Assembly: GCF_002407205.1 (NCBI RefSeq)
Contig: NZ_CP023548.1
Coordinates: forward strand, 396,501-460,500
Origin: Rhodobacter sp. CZR27
Lineage (GTDB): Bacteria; Pseudomonadota; Alphaproteobacteria; Rhodobacterales; Rhodobacteraceae
DNA: 64,000 nt
Direction of reading: 5' to 3'
The notes below the pieces were generated by a model. The model was not told the DNA's origin and ran no database searches. It saw only the letters and a program-made list of their open reading frames with translations. Of this stretch, positions 44,536-54,330 are shown piece by piece; position 1 is the stretch's first letter, and each line of letters begins with the position of its first letter. The translations under genes and the position numbers were made by a program.

Positions 44536-46191
44536 ATGACCGACCAGATCACCCGCGAGCAGATGGAATATGATGTCGTGATCGTGGGGGCTGGACCCGC
44601 GGGCCTTTCGGCGGCGATCCGGCTGAAGCAGCTTGATCCCGACCTGTCGGTGGTGCTGCTGGAAAAAGGCTCCGAAGTGGGCGCGCACATCCTGTCGGGC
44701 GCGGTGCTGGACCCGACCGGGCTGAACGCGCTGATCCCGGACTGGAAGGAGAAGGGCGCCCCGCTGAACACCCCGGTGACCGAGGACCACTTCTTCCTGC
44801 TCACGCCCGCGGGCCAGCACATGCTGCCCAGCTGGCCGGTGCCGAAGCTGATGGACAACCACGGCAACTACGTCGTCTCGATGGGCAATGTCTGCCGCTG
44901 GATGGCGACGCAGGCCGAGGAACTGGGTGTCGAGATCTTCCCGGGCATGTCCTGCTCGGAGCTGGTCTATGGCGAGAATGGCGAGGTCCGCGGCGTGGTC
45001 GCGGGCGAGTTCGGCAAGCAGTCGGATGGCACTCCCGGCCCGAACTACGAGCCGGGGATGGAGCTTCTGGGCAAGTATGTCCTGCTGGCCGAGGGCGTGC
45101 GCGGGTCGCTCTCGAAGCAGGTGATGGAGAAGTTCGACCTTCGCAAGGGCTATGGGCCGCAGAAATACGGCCTCGGCATGAAGGAGATCTGGGAGATCGA
45201 TCCCAAGAAGCACAAGCCCGGCCGGATCTGGCACACGATGGGCTGGCCCTTGGGCAAGAACGCGGGCGGCGGCTCGTTCATCTACCATGCCGAGAACAAC
45301 CAGGTCTTCATCGGCCTCGTGGTGCACCTGAACTACGAGAACCCGCACCTCTATCCCTACGCCGAGTTCCAGCGCTTCAAGCACCACCCGATGGTGGCCG
45401 AGCTGCTGAAGGGCGGCAAGCGCGTGGCCTATGGCGCGCGGGCGATCAGCGAGGGCGGCTTCCAGTCGCTGCCGAAGATGGTCTTCCCGGGCGGCGCGCT
45501 GCTCGGCTGCTCGGCCGGCATGGTCAACGTGCCGCGCATCAAGGGCAACCACAACGCGATGCTTTCGGGCAAGGCCGCGGCCGAGGCCGCCCATGCCGCG
45601 ATCAAGGAGGGCCGTCAGGGCGACGAACTGACCTCCTACGAGAAGGAGGTCCGCAAGGGCCCCATCGGGCAGGACCTGTGGAAGGTGCGCAACGTCAAGC
45701 CGATCTGGTCGCATCTGGGGCTTTACGCCTCGATGGCGCTGGGCGGGCTGGACATGTGGACGAACAGCCTGTTCGGCTTCTCGGTCTTCGGCACGATGAA
45801 GCACCACAAGGACGATGCGCGCGACACGCAGCCCGCGAAGTTCCACGCGCCGATCGACTATCCGAAGCCTGATGGCGTGCTGTCCTTCGACCGGCTGACG
45901 AACGTGGCCTTCTCCTTCACCAATCACGAGGAAAGCCAGCCGGCGCATCTGAAGCTGAAGGACCCGTCGATCCCGATCGCGGTCAACCTGCCGACCTTCG
46001 CCGAACCCGCTCAGCGCTACTGCCCGGCGGGCGTCTACGAGGTGGTGAGCGAGGCCGGGCGCGAACCGCGCTTCGTGATCAACTTCCAGAACTGCGTGCA
46101 CTGCAAGACCTGCGACATCAAGGACCCCAGCCAGAACATCGTGTGGACGACCCCGCAGGGTGGCGACGGCCCGAACTATCCGAACATGTGA
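44536..46191 (+). CDS. etfQO: electron transfer flavoprotein-ubiquinone oxidoreductase
   Basis: Passes electrons from acyl-CoA dehydrogenases, via ETF, to the quinone pool. The 551-aa protein has the FAD motif VIVGAGPAGLSAA (about residues 15-27), a central membrane-associated ubiquinone-binding part, and a C-terminal 4Fe-4S domain with CPAGVYE and the C-x2-C-x2-C set NCVHCKTCD near residue 518. The same enzyme in R. sphaeroides is a known model of human ETFDH. etfAB are not in the window; an acyl-CoA dehydrogenase lies at 56 kb. Confidence 0.96.
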   Translation: MTDQITREQMEYDVVIVGAGPAGLSAAIRLKQLDPDLSVVLLEKGSEVGAHILSGAVLDPTGLNALIPDWKEKGAPLNTPVTEDHFFLLTPAGQHMLPSWPVPKLMDNHGNYVVSMGNVCRWMATQAEELGVEIFPGMSCSELVYGENGEVRGVVAGEFGKQSDGTPGPNYEPGMELLGKYVLLAEGVRGSLSKQVMEKFDLRKGYGPQKYGLGMKEIWEIDPKKHKPGRIWHTMGWPLGKNAGGGSFIYHAENNQVFIGLVVHLNYENPHLYPYAEFQRFKHHPMVAELLKGGKRVAYGARAISEGGFQSLPKMVFPGGALLGCSAGMVNVPRIKGNHNAMLSGKAAAEAAHAAIKEGRQGDELTSYEKEVRKGPIGQDLWKVRNVKPIWSHLGLYASMALGGLDMWTNSLFGFSVFGTMKHHKDDARDTQPAKFHAPIDYPKPDGVLSFDRLTNVAFSFTNHEESQPAHLKLKDPSIPIAVNLPTFAEPAQRYCPAGVYEVVSEAGREPRFVINFQNCVHCKTCDIKDPSQNIVWTTPQGGDGPNYPNM

Positions 46192-46195
46192 GCGG

Positions 46196-46224
46196 TTGAC
46201 ATTTGCGCGAGCCTTTGCGTTCCG
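46196..46224 (+). promoter_or_regulatory. possible promoter before the TPR gene
   Basis: A perfect TTGACA (46196-46201) lies four bases past the ETF-QO stop, 95 bases before the next start. The -10 position 17 bases on (GTTCCG) is poor, so activity would need an activator or a relaxed sigma factor. Confidence 0.3.
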
Positions 46225-46290
46225 GTCCCGCGCGCATTGCCTTGCCCCTGCGGCACGGCTAGCGTTGCCGGAAACCGGAGGCGAACATCC

Positions 46291-47994
46291 ATGGCGAACT
46301 TCCTGACGCGTCCCGTCCTGGCCCTGGCGCTCGCCGGGCTTCTGCCTGCGGCGACGCTGGCGCAGGATGGCGACGCGGGCGCCTATCTCGCTGCCCGTGT
46401 CGCGGCCGCCAGCAGCGATTATCGCGCGGCCAGCGACTGGTTCACGCGGGCGCTGGCGGACGATCCGGCCAATCAGGCCCTCGTCGAGGGCGCGCTGATC
46501 TCGGCCTTTTCGCTGGGCGAGATCGACAAGGCCGTGCCGCTGGCCAACCGGCTCGTCGAGGCCAAGGCGCCGAGCCAGCCCGCGGCGCTGGTGCTTTTGG
46601 CCGACCGGGCGCAGCGGCAGGATTTCGAGGCGATCCTGAAGGGCGGGCCGACCGGCCTTGGTCCGCTGGTGGACAAGCTCGCCATGGCCTGGGCGGCGCT
46701 CGGCGCCGGCCGGATGTCCGAGGCGCTGGCCGCCTTCGACGGGATCGCGCAGGCGGGGGACGGGCTGGAAGCCTTCGGCCTCTACCACAAGGCGCTGGCG
46801 CTGGCGGCGGCCGGCGATTTCGAGGGGGCGGACGCGATCCTCACCGGCAGCGACGGCAGGACGCTGCACGTGATGCGCCGCGGCTCGATCGCCCATGCGC
46901 AGATCCTCAGCCAGCTCGACCGGAACGCCGATGCCATCGCCATGCTCGACCGCAGCTTCGGCGCCGATGCCGATGCGGGCATCGACGCGCTGAAGGCCCG
47001 GCTGGGTGCTGGCGAAAAGCTGACCTACGACGTGGCGCGCAACGCGACCGAGGGCATGGCCGAGATCTTCTTCACCCTCGCCGGTGCGCTGAGCGGCGAG
47101 GGCGACGACGGCTCGACCCTGCTTTATGCCCGCACGACGATCCACCTGCGGCCCGACCATACCGAGGCGCTGCTGCTCACGGCGCAGATCCTTGACAACG
47201 AGGGGCAGCACCAGCTGGCCTCCGAGACCTACGCCCGCATCCCGACCTCGGACCCGATGTTCTTCGTGGCCGAGATCGGGCGCGCCGATGCGCTGCGCGC
47301 CGACGGCAAGACCGAGGCCTCGCTGGAGGTGCTGCAGGGCCTTGCGCGCAGCCGGGCCGACCTGATGCAGGTTCATCTGGCGCTGGGCGACGCGCTGCGC
47401 CGGGAAGAGCGCTATGCCGATGCCGTGGCCGCCTATGACGCGGCCATCGCCCGGGTCGAGGCGCCCGAGCGCCAGCACTGGCCGCTCTATTACAGCCGCG
47501 GCATCTGCCACGAGCGCCTGTCGCACTGGGCCGAGGCCGAGGCCGACTTCCGCAAGGCGCTGGCGCTGAACCCGGACGAGCCGCAGGTCCTGAACTACCT
47601 CGGCTATTCCTTCGTCGACCGGGGGCAGAACCTCGAGGAGGCGCTGTCGATGATCGAGCGTGCCGTCGCCGCCCGGCCCGAAAGCGGCTATATCATCGAC
47701 AGCCTCGCCTGGGCCTACTTCCGCCTCGGCCGCTATCAGGATGCGGTGGAGCCGATGGAGAAGGCCTCGCTGCTCGAACCTGTCGATCCGATCGTCACCG
47801 ACCATCTGGGCGATGTCTATTGGGCCGTAGGGCGCAAGCTCGAGGCCCGCTTCCAGTGGCGCCGCGCGCTGTCCTTCGACCCCGAGGAAAAGGAGGCCGA
47901 GCGCATCCGCCGCAAGCTTGCGGTCGGACTCGATGCGCTTCTGGCCGAGGAAGGCGCAAAACCGTTATCTGTTGCCGAAAGTGCGAATGACTGA
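46291..47994 (+). CDS. exported TPR-repeat protein
   Basis: A 567-aa protein with a signal peptide ([21 protein letters not shown] region, cleavage after LAQ-type residues near 25) and about ten TPR helices pairs, with clear repeats in the C-terminal half ([60 protein letters not shown]). Such proteins scaffold envelope complexes. ATG 46291 follows GGAGGCGAACATCC. The stop overlaps ispE by eight bases, so the two are coupled, a pairing common in Rhodobacterales. Partner unknown. Confidence 0.85.
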   Translation: MANFLTRPVLALALAGLLPAATLAQDGDAGAYLAARVAAASSDYRAASDWFTRALADDPANQALVEGALISAFSLGEIDKAVPLANRLVEAKAPSQPAALVLLADRAQRQDFEAILKGGPTGLGPLVDKLAMAWAALGAGRMSEALAAFDGIAQAGDGLEAFGLYHKALALAAAGDFEGADAILTGSDGRTLHVMRRGSIAHAQILSQLDRNADAIAMLDRSFGADADAGIDALKARLGAGEKLTYDVARNATEGMAEIFFTLAGALSGEGDDGSTLLYARTTIHLRPDHTEALLLTAQILDNEGQHQLASETYARIPTSDPMFFVAEIGRADALRADGKTEASLEVLQGLARSRADLMQVHLALGDALRREERYADAVAAYDAAIARVEAPERQHWPLYYSRGICHERLSHWAEAEADFRKALALNPDEPQVLNYLGYSFVDRGQNLEEALSMIERAVAARPESGYIIDSLAWAYFRLGRYQDAVEPMEKASLLEPVDPIVTDHLGDVYWAVGRKLEARFQWRRALSFDPEEKEAERIRRKLAVGLDALLAEEGAKPLSVAESAND

Positions 47995-48823
47995 AGCCTT
48001 TGCCCAAGCCAAGATCAACCTGACCCTGCATGTCACCGGCCAGCGGCCGGACGGCTATCATCTGCTCGATTCGCTCGTCGTCTTTGCCGAGGTGGGCGAT
48101 ACCGTCCGCGCCGAGGCCGCCGAGGAGTTGACGCTCGAGATCACCGGGCCGCAGGCTGGCAACCTGCCGGTGTCTGACGACAACCTCGTGCTGCGGGCCG
48201 CGCGTGCCATGGGCGGGCAGGGGGCGCGGCTCACGCTGGAAAAGCGCCTGCCGGTGGCCTCGGGCATCGGTGGCGGTTCGGCCGATGCCGCGGCGACGCT
48301 GAAGGCGCTGGCCGAATTGTGGGACGCGCCGCTGCCCGAGCCTGCGGCGGTGCTGAAGCTGGGCGCGGACGTTCCCGTCTGCCTCGAGGGCCGCGCGGTG
48401 CGGATGTCGGGCGTGGGCGAAGTGCTGAGCCCGCTCGATCACCCGCTTCCGCAGGCCTGGCTGGTGCTGGCCAACCCCGGCGTCTCTGTGCCCACGCCCC
48501 CGGTGTTCAAGGCGCTGGCCCGCCGGGACAACCCGCCGATGCCAAAGGTGCTGCCCGCCTGTGGCTCGGCCGAGGAACTGGCCACCTTCCTTGATGCGAT
48601 GCGGAACGATCTGGAGGCGCCGGCCGTTAGCCTCGCGCCCGAGATCGCCGAGACGAAGGCGGAACTGTCGTCGCTGCCGGGCTGCCTGCTGGCCCGGATG
48701 TCGGGCTCGGGCGCGACCTGCTTCGGACTATTCGCGGATGAGGGCGGGGCGCGTGCGGGCGCCGAGAAGCTTCGGAGCCGCCGCCCCACATGGTGGGTGG
48801 AGCCTGCCCGGATGATCGGCTGA
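47987..48823 (+). CDS. ispE: 4-diphosphocytidyl-2-C-methyl-D-erythritol kinase
   Basis: Phosphorylates CDP-ME in the MEP pathway of isoprenoid synthesis. The 278-aa GHMP kinase has [21 protein letters not shown] at the start (split here at the family motif), the ATP-binding [15 protein letters not shown] around residue 88-102, and a C-terminal [12 protein letters not shown]. Its ATG overlaps the TPR gene stop by eight bases. Provides precursors for carotenoids, quinones and (bacterio)chlorophyll; the decaprenyl synthase gene is adjacent. Confidence 0.95.
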   Translation: MTEAFAQAKINLTLHVTGQRPDGYHLLDSLVVFAEVGDTVRAEAAEELTLEITGPQAGNLPVSDDNLVLRAARAMGGQGARLTLEKRLPVASGIGGGSADAAATLKALAELWDAPLPEPAAVLKLGADVPVCLEGRAVRMSGVGEVLSPLDHPLPQAWLVLANPGVSVPTPPVFKALARRDNPPMPKVLPACGSAEELATFLDAMRNDLEAPAVSLAPEIAETKAELSSLPGCLLARMSGSGATCFGLFADEGGARAGAEKLRSRRPTWWVEPARMIG

Positions 48824-48861
48824 GGCAGGCCGGCCGCCGGAGGTGATCCGGCGGCGCGCTC

Positions 48862-49863
48862 TCAGGCGATGCGTTCGACGACGAAATCCGCCAGATCGTG
48901 CAGCATGTCGCGCAGCGGATGCGCCGGCAGCTTCGTCAGCGAGTCCCGCGCCACCGCGACCCAGTGCAGCGCGTCCTGACGCGCGGCTTCCATCGAGCCG
49001 TGACGGGTCATGATCGCATGCGCCTCGGCGAAGTCGCCCTCGCGCTGGTCACCCTTCTCGATCACGCGCTGCCAGAAGGCGCGCTCGGCCTCGTCAGCCT
49101 TGGCCACGGCCTTGATGACCGGCAGGGTCAGCTTGCGCTCGCGGAAGTCGTCGCCGGTGTTCTTGCCGATCTGGGCATCCACGCCGCCGTAGTCGAGCAG
49201 GTCGTCCACGATCTGGAAGGCGATCCCCAGCGCGTCGCCATAGGCGTGCAGGGCGTCCACCTGCTCGTCCGACACGCCCGCCACCACGCCGCCGACCTCG
49301 GTTGCCGCCGCGAACAGCGCCGCCGTCTTGCCGCGGACCACCTGCAGGTAGATGTCCTCGGTCGTGCGCAGGTCCTGCGCCGCGGTCAGCTGCAGCACCT
49401 CGCCTTCCGAGATCGTGGCCGAAGCGTTGGCGAGGATGTCCATCACGCGCAGCGACCCGGTCTCGACCATCAGCTGGAAGCTGCGGGCAAAGAGGTAGTC
49501 GCCGACCAGAACCGAGGACTTGTTGTCCCACAGGAGGTTGGCGGTCGGCTTGCCGCGGCGGCGGTGGCTTTCGTCCACCACGTCGTCATGCAACAGCGTC
49601 GCCGTGTGGATGAACTCGACCGTGGCCGCCAGATGGATGTGATAGGGGCCGTCATAGCCACACATCCGCGCGGCGGCCAGCGTCAGCAGCGGGCGGAGCC
49701 GCTTGCCGCCGGCTTCGACCAGATGGGCCGTCACCTCGGGGATGCGGGGCGCGTGTTTCGAGGCCATCCGCTCGCGGATCAGCGCGTTGACGGCTGCCAT
49801 GTCCCCGGCGAGCCAAGTGGCGAGCCGTTCGTGCGGCTTTTGCGAAACCTCGTCCAATCCCAT
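48862..49863 (-). CDS. long-chain polyprenyl diphosphate synthase (decaprenyl/solanesyl type)
   Basis: Makes the isoprenoid side chain of ubiquinone. The 333-aa trans-prenyltransferase has the first Asp-rich motif DDVVD at residues 93-97, the second DDLLD at 220-224, and the GGKRLRPLL start motif near residue 52. Small residues (Ala/Val) at positions upstream of DDVVD fit a long-chain product; Rhodobacter has Q10, so decaprenyl diphosphate is inferred. Divergent from the DUF2007 gene. Confidence 0.9.
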   Translation of the reverse strand: MGLDEVSQKPHERLATWLAGDMAAVNALIRERMASKHAPRIPEVTAHLVEAGGKRLRPLLTLAAARMCGYDGPYHIHLAATVEFIHTATLLHDDVVDESHRRRGKPTANLLWDNKSSVLVGDYLFARSFQLMVETGSLRVMDILANASATISEGEVLQLTAAQDLRTTEDIYLQVVRGKTAALFAAATEVGGVVAGVSDEQVDALHAYGDALGIAFQIVDDLLDYGGVDAQIGKNTGDDFRERKLTLPVIKAVAKADEAERAFWQRVIEKGDQREGDFAEAHAIMTRHGSMEAARQDALHWVAVARDSLTKLPAHPLRDMLHDLADFVVERIA

Positions 49864-49917
49864 CCCGATCCTGCAACCTGCTCGACAAACCGACGCGTTG
49901 CCGACAATGTCCCCGAC

Positions 49918-50133
49918 ATGAAGGAACTGTTACGCACGACCGATCCGACGATCATCGCCTTCGCCACCGCGCTCCTTCAGGGCGAGGATATAGACGCCTT
50001 TCCGGTGGACGTCCACATGAGCGTCCTCGAAGGCTCGATCGGCATATTGCCGCGGCGGCTGTTTGTCTCTCTCGATGATTGGGACCGCGCCTGCCGCGTG
50101 ATGGCCGACAACGGCATCGAGACCACTCCCTGA
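49918..50133 (+). CDS. DUF2007-type small protein
   Basis: A 71-aa product: MKELLRTTDPTIIAFATALLQGEDIDAF then HMSVLEGSIGILPRRLFV. The DPxxIxxxxxLL...GI pattern is that of DUF2007 ('putative signal transducing protein'), a small alpha/beta domain of unknown role. Its TGA overlaps the ATG of the methyltransferase (TGATG), so the two are coupled. The start sits 54 bases from the divergent prenyl synthase gene, with the promoters of both in that gap. Confidence 0.8.
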   Translation: MKELLRTTDPTIIAFATALLQGEDIDAFPVDVHMSVLEGSIGILPRRLFVSLDDWDRACRVMADNGIETTP

Positions 50134-50894
50134 TGTTCGCGCCTGACGAGCTGACCGACGACGGCTTCCTGGGCGGCCGGCTTCGGGTGCTGCAACCCCG
50201 GCGCGGCTACCGGGCCGCGACCGATCCGGTGCTGCTGGCGGCGGCCGTCCCGGCTGAGCCGGGGCAGAGCGTGCTCGAGCTTGGCTGCGGGGTGGGGGTG
50301 GCGAGCCTCTGCCTCGCCGCGCGGGTGCCGGAGCTGCGGCTGGCGGGGCTGGAGCTTCAGCCGGCCTATGCCGCGCTCGCGCGCGAGAACGCGGCGCGGA
50401 ACGGGGTGGCGCTCGAGGTGGTCGAGGGTGACCTGGCCCGGATGCCCGCACCGCTGCGGGCGAGCTTCGACCATGTCATCGCCAACCCGCCCTATTACCC
50501 GGCGGGCGGCGGGACCGGGGCCGCCGACCCCGGCCGCGAGCGCGCGATGCGCGAGGCGACGCCGCTCGGGCTGTGGATCGGGGCCGGCATCCGGCGCCTT
50601 GCGCCCCGCGGCATTTTGTCGCTGATCTTCGGGGCGGATCGCCTGCCGGATGCGCTGGCCGCTCTTGATGCGCGCATGGGTTCGACGGTGGTGCTGCCAC
50701 TTCAGGCGCGTGCCGGGCGCGAGGCCAAGAGAGTGATCCTCCAGTCCCGCAAGGGCGGCAAGGGCACGTTCCGCCTGCTGCCCCCCTTCGTGCTGCACGA
50801 GGGCGACCGCCACGACGGCGACCGCGAAAGCTTCACGCCTCCGGCCGCGCAGATCCTTCGCGGCGGCGGCGTTTTCCCGTTCAGGTTGATCTAG
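50133..50894 (+). CDS. TrmN6-like tRNA adenine N6-methyltransferase
   Basis: A 253-aa SAM-dependent methyltransferase. SAM motif LELGCGVGVASL at about residues 48-59 and the N6-adenine/glutamine motif NPPY at 118-121. The opening DGFLGGRLRVLQPRRGYRAATDPVLLAA is typical of TrmN6 (YfiC), which modifies A37 of tRNA1Val in E. coli. Other NPPY methyltransferases (for example PrmC, RsmC) have extra domains absent here. Confidence 0.85.
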   Translation: MFAPDELTDDGFLGGRLRVLQPRRGYRAATDPVLLAAAVPAEPGQSVLELGCGVGVASLCLAARVPELRLAGLELQPAYAALARENAARNGVALEVVEGDLARMPAPLRASFDHVIANPPYYPAGGGTGAADPGRERAMREATPLGLWIGAGIRRLAPRGILSLIFGADRLPDALAALDARMGSTVVLPLQARAGREAKRVILQSRKGGKGTFRLLPPFVLHEGDRHDGDRESFTPPAAQILRGGGVFPFRLI

Positions 50895-50992
50895 CCCTGC
50901 GCGAAGCTCCGCCAAAGGGCCCGAGTTTGCGTGACACGACTCGTCCTTTGTGATGAACTCGTGACACTCGGATCATGCACAGGAGGACGAGA

Positions 50993-51160
50993 ATGACTGT
51001 CGCTTCGCATCTGCAGGAACTGCGCCGCAAGCACGAGACCCTCTCGGAAAGCGTGGAGAAAGCTCAGCGAAACCCTGCCGTCGACGCCCTGAAGATCTCC
51101 GAGATGAAGAAACAGAAGTTGAGGCTCAAGGAAGAAATCAACCGCCTCTCCCAGGCCTGA
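50993..51160 (+). CDS. DUF465 (YdcH-type) small protein
   Basis: A 55-aa helical-hairpin protein (HLQELRRKHETLSESVEKAQ, then ISEMKKQKLRLKEEINRLSQ), the full DUF465 pattern. Members are abundant cytoplasmic proteins of unknown role. ATG 50993 follows AGGAGGACGAGA. Two hairpins close the gene. Confidence 0.88.
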   Translation: MTVASHLQELRRKHETLSESVEKAQRNPAVDALKISEMKKQKLRLKEEINRLSQA

Positions 51161-51169
51161 CGCGTGCCC

Positions 51170-51218
51170 GGCGCTGGCGGACCGCCAGCGCCCCCTGCCG
51201 GAGCGGCGCCGGCTTTTT
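51170..51218 (+). terminator. double hairpin and T tract after the DUF465 gene
   Basis: GGCGCTGGCG (51170-51179) pairs with CGCCAGCGCC (51183-51192); right after it GCCGG (51197-51201) pairs with CCGGC (51209-51213), followed by TTTTT (51214-51218). The second stem with its T run is a real rho-independent terminator. Confidence 0.82.
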
Positions 51219-51255
51219 CTGCCGCAGGTTGAATCCCCCGCACAGCAGCCGGTTT

Positions 51256-51283
51256 GCGCGCGCGGAATGTCCTCCGCGCGCGC
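51256..51283 (-). terminator. hairpin after phbB
   Basis: An 11-bp perfect stem (GCGCGCGCGGA at 51256-51266, TCCGCGCGCGC at 51273-51283) with a 6-base loop lies 10 bases past the phbB stop on the minus strand. No T run follows on that strand (AAACC). A strong stem likely to end or protect the phbB message. Confidence 0.6.
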
Positions 51284-51292
51284 CGGGTCGTG

Positions 51293-52018
51293 TCAGACGA
51301 AATACTGGCCGCCGTTGGCGGTGATGGTGGAGCCGGTGATGAAGCCCGCATCGTCCGAGGCCAGGAACACCACGCAGCGCGCGATCTCTTCCGGCTCGCC
51401 CAGGCGGCCCACCGGGATCTGCGGGATGATGCGCTCGTTCAGCACCTTCTCGTCGATCGCGCGGACCATCTCGGTGCCGATGTAGCCCGGGCAGATCGCG
51501 TTCACGGTGATGCCGGCGCGTGCGCCTTCCTGCGCCAGCGCCTTGGTGAAGCCCAGATCGCCCGCCTTCGCCGCGGAATAGTTCGCCTGGCCGGCCTGGC
51601 CCTTCTGGCCGTTGATCGACGAGATGTTGATGATGCGGCCGAACTTGCGGTCGCGCATCCCCGACCAGAGCGGATGGGTCATGTTGAACAGGCCCGAGAG
51701 GTTGGTGTCCATCACCTCTTTCCACTGCGCGACGGTCATCTTGTGGAACATCGCGTCGCGGGTGATGCCGGCGTTGTTGACCAGCACGGCGACCGGGCCA
51801 AGTTCGGCCTCGACCTGCGCAATGCCGGCGGCGCAGGCGTCGTAGTCGGCCACCGACCACTTGTAGGTCTTGATGCCGGTCTCGGCGGTGAACTTCTGCG
51901 CGGCCTCGTCATTGCCGGCATAGTTCGCGGCGACGGTATAGCCCGCGTTCTTCAGCGCGATCGAGATGGCGGCGCCGATGCCGCGCGAACCGCCGGTGAC
52001 CAAAGCAACTTTCGACAT
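51293..52018 (-). CDS. phbB: acetoacetyl-CoA reductase
   Basis: NADPH-dependent second step of polyhydroxybutyrate synthesis. The 241-aa short-chain dehydrogenase has TGGSRGIG at residues 8-15, the NNAG motif, catalytic Ser/Tyr/Lys in INISSINGQ and ANYSAAKAG, and the C-terminal GSTITANGGQYFV. The first gene on this strand is phbA, 98 bases upstream, behind a strong hairpin. Ribosome-binding site TGAGGAGGAATC is very strong. Confidence 0.95.
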   Translation of the reverse strand: MSKVALVTGGSRGIGAAISIALKNAGYTVAANYAGNDEAAQKFTAETGIKTYKWSVADYDACAAGIAQVEAELGPVAVLVNNAGITRDAMFHKMTVAQWKEVMDTNLSGLFNMTHPLWSGMRDRKFGRIINISSINGQKGQAGQANYSAAKAGDLGFTKALAQEGARAGITVNAICPGYIGTEMVRAIDEKVLNERIIPQIPVGRLGEPEEIARCVVFLASDDAGFITGSTITANGGQYFV

Positions 52019-52069
52019 GATTCCTCCTCAGCAAGACTGCTTGTGAAAGACTGTTATCCAAACGAAATA

Positions 52070-52103
52070 GGGGGCGCAATAAAATTGCGCCCCCGTTTTC
52101 TGC
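52070..52103 (-). terminator. hairpin between phbA and phbB
   Basis: GGGGGCGCAAT (52070-52080) and ATTGCGCCCCC (52084-52094) form a perfect 11-bp stem with an AAA loop. On the minus strand it is followed by TATTTCGTTT and on the plus strand by GTTTTC, so it can work as a terminator in either direction. It stands inside the phbA-phbB unit. Confidence 0.8.
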
Positions 52104-52116
52104 AACTGCGAAAGGA

Positions 52117-53292
52117 TCAGGGACGCTCAAGGCACATGGCGACGCCCATGCCGCCGCCGATGCAGAGCGTGGCGAGGCCGCGCCTCGCGTCGCGCCGCTT
52201 CATCTCGAACAGCAGCGTGTTCAGGATGCGCGCGCCCGACGCGCCGATCGGGTGGCCGATGGCGATGGCGCCGCCGTTCACGTTCACGATCGAGGGATCC
52301 CAGCCCATGTCCTTGTTCACCGCGCAGGCCTGCGCCGCGAAGGCTTCGTTGGCTTCCACCAGATCGAGGTCGCCGACCTTCCAGCCCGCCTTTTCCAGCG
52401 CCTTGCGGCTGGCGTGGATCGGACCGACGCCCATGATCGACGGATCAAGACCGGCCGTGGCATAGGAGGCGATGCGGGCGAGGGGGGTGAGCCCGCGCTT
52501 CTCGGCCTCTTCCGCGCTCATCACCAGCACCATCGCGGCGCCGTCGTTGATGCCAGAGGCATTGGCGGCAGTCACCGTGCCGTCCTTGGTGAAGGCCGGG
52601 CGCAGCTTCGCCATCGCGTCCAGCGTCGCGCCGTGGCGGATGTACTCGTCGGCGTCCACCGTCACGTCGCCCTTCCGGGTCTTGATCACGAAGGGCACGA
52701 TCTCGTCGGCGAACTTGCCGGCCTTCTGCGCCGCCTCGGCCTTGTTCTGGCTGGCGACGGCAAATTCGTCCTGCATGTCGCGGCTGATCTGCCACTGCGC
52801 GGCGACGTTCTCGGCGGTCTGGCCCATGTGATAGCCGTTGAAGGCGTCCCACAGCCCGTCCTTGATCATCGAGTCGATGAAGCTCAGGTCGCCCATCTTC
52901 TGGCCGGCGCGCAGATGCGCGACATGGGGGGCGAGGCTCATGTTCTCCTGCCCGCCCGCGATGACGATCGAGGCATCGCCCAGCTGGACGTGCTGCGCCG
53001 CCAGCGCCACCGAGCGAAGGCCCGAGCCGCAGACCTGGTTGATGCTCCAGGCGGCGCTTTCCTTCGGCAGCCCGGCGCGGATATGCGCCTGACGGGCCGG
53101 GTTCTGGCCCTGGCCGGCGGTCAGCACCTGGCCGAGGATCGTCTCGCTGACCTCGGCCTTGTCGATCCCCGCGCGGGCGATCACGGCCTCGATGACGGCG
53201 GCGCCGAGTTCGTGCGCGGGCGTGTTCGCGAAGGCGCCATTGAAGCTCCCGACGGCCGTGCGCGCCGCCGAGACGATTACCACGTTGGTCAT
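52117..53292 (-). CDS. phbA: acetyl-CoA acetyltransferase (beta-ketothiolase)
   Basis: Condenses two acetyl-CoA to acetoacetyl-CoA. The 391-aa thiolase has the acyl-enzyme Cys88 ([10 protein letters not shown]), His347 ([10 protein letters not shown]) and Cys377 (TLCIGGGMG). Length and motifs are those of biosynthetic PhaA/PhbA thiolases. ATG 53292 gives [15 protein letters not shown], the usual start. With phbB downstream it supplies 3-hydroxybutyryl-CoA; phbC is elsewhere. Confidence 0.96.
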   Translation of the reverse strand: MTNVVIVSAARTAVGSFNGAFANTPAHELGAAVIEAVIARAGIDKAEVSETILGQVLTAGQGQNPARQAHIRAGLPKESAAWSINQVCGSGLRSVALAAQHVQLGDASIVIAGGQENMSLAPHVAHLRAGQKMGDLSFIDSMIKDGLWDAFNGYHMGQTAENVAAQWQISRDMQDEFAVASQNKAEAAQKAGKFADEIVPFVIKTRKGDVTVDADEYIRHGATLDAMAKLRPAFTKDGTVTAANASGINDGAAMVLVMSAEEAEKRGLTPLARIASYATAGLDPSIMGVGPIHASRKALEKAGWKVGDLDLVEANEAFAAQACAVNKDMGWDPSIVNVNGGAIAIGHPIGASGARILNTLLFEMKRRDARRGLATLCIGGGMGVAMCLERP

Positions 53293-53413
53293 GTCCGTTC
53301 CTCTCCCTGAACCCGATGCCGGCAGAGGGGCTTCTCCGCCGCTTCGCAGAAATTGGGTAAGCACCGAGGGGGCCGAGCGCAAGATCTTTGCGCCCGAACC
53401 GGCGAGAAGGGGG

Positions 53414-54241
53414 TCAGGCGGTCATGCGCTGGTTGACCGGCTCCCACGCGGGCTGGGTGTGCGGAGCGCCGAACAGATAGCCCTGCAGGCAGTCCACGCC
53501 GGCCCGGCGCAGCCATTCGGCCTCTTCCGTCGTCTCGACCGATTCCGCGACCGTGAACATGTCGAAGTGCCGCGCGACCGAGAGCATGGCCTGGGTCAGA
53601 ACCTGGTTGTCCGCATCGGCGTGGATGTTGCGGATGAACTGGCCGTCGATCTTGATGATGTCGAAGAAGAAATCCTTGAGGTAGCGGAAGGCGGTGAAGC
53701 CGGCGCCGAAATCGTCAAGCGCGAAAGAGATCCCCTCGCGCTGCAGCTCGTCCATGAAGGCGATCACCAGTTCCGGCACCTGCATGGCCGAGCTTTCCGT
53801 GATCTCGAGGATCAGCCGCTCGCCCAGCGTCGGGTTCGATCGCAGCCCCGCCTTCAGCGTCGACATCCAGCGCGTGTAGCCGATCGAGCGGGCGGACATG
53901 TTGATCGACAGCCGCAGGCCCGGATTGCGCGCCAGCGCCGAAAGACCCATGCCGAGCGCGGCGCAATCGATCAGGCGGCCGAGTTCCTGCGTCTCGATCG
54001 CTGCCATGAAGTCCCGCGCCGGGATGTTGCGACCGGTTTCGTCCAGCACGCGGATCAGCCCCTCGTGGAACACGCTCCGCGTCACGTCCCGCGCGAGCAC
54101 CACCGGCTGCCAGGCCAGCGCCAGCCGCTCCGCCCGCAGCGCCTGTTCCACCATGCGCAGGGTCTGCCTGTCGATCTCATCCATGGCGAAGTCGAGGGGC
54201 GTGCCGACTGGCGGTGCCTCCGGCCTGCGTTGCTGAGCCAT
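53414..54241 (-). CDS. EAL-domain cyclic-di-GMP phosphodiesterase
   Basis: A 275-aa stand-alone EAL protein. Catalytic residues are recognisable: the metal-binding Glu of EGLIR (in place of EALLR), Asn of INMSARS, Glu of LEITES, the DDFGAG pair, Lys of IIKID, Glu of VAESVET and Gln of QGYLFG. All known ligands seem present, so hydrolysis of c-di-GMP to pGpG is likely. No GGDEF, PAS or membrane segment is attached. ATG 54241 follows GGAAGAA. Divergent from tag. Confidence 0.88.
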   Translation of the reverse strand: MAQQRRPEAPPVGTPLDFAMDEIDRQTLRMVEQALRAERLALAWQPVVLARDVTRSVFHEGLIRVLDETGRNIPARDFMAAIETQELGRLIDCAALGMGLSALARNPGLRLSINMSARSIGYTRWMSTLKAGLRSNPTLGERLILEITESSAMQVPELVIAFMDELQREGISFALDDFGAGFTAFRYLKDFFFDIIKIDGQFIRNIHADADNQVLTQAMLSVARHFDMFTVAESVETTEEAEWLRRAGVDCLQGYLFGAPHTQPAWEPVNQRMTA

Positions 54242-54330
54242 TTCTTCCGCCTTCACTGCCCGAATCCGATGACAGACTGCCGCCACAACCGTAAAGGAAA
54301 AGTTCAGATTGGCATTGATATCCTTCGGAT

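Noticed and set aside
42814-47805. A 1663-codon open frame on the minus strand spanning several genes
   Set aside because: It runs antisense through greA's neighbourhood, ETF-QO and the TPR gene; its sequence there is His/Asp/Arg-rich shadow coding. Only the part 42814-43776 is a plausible gene.
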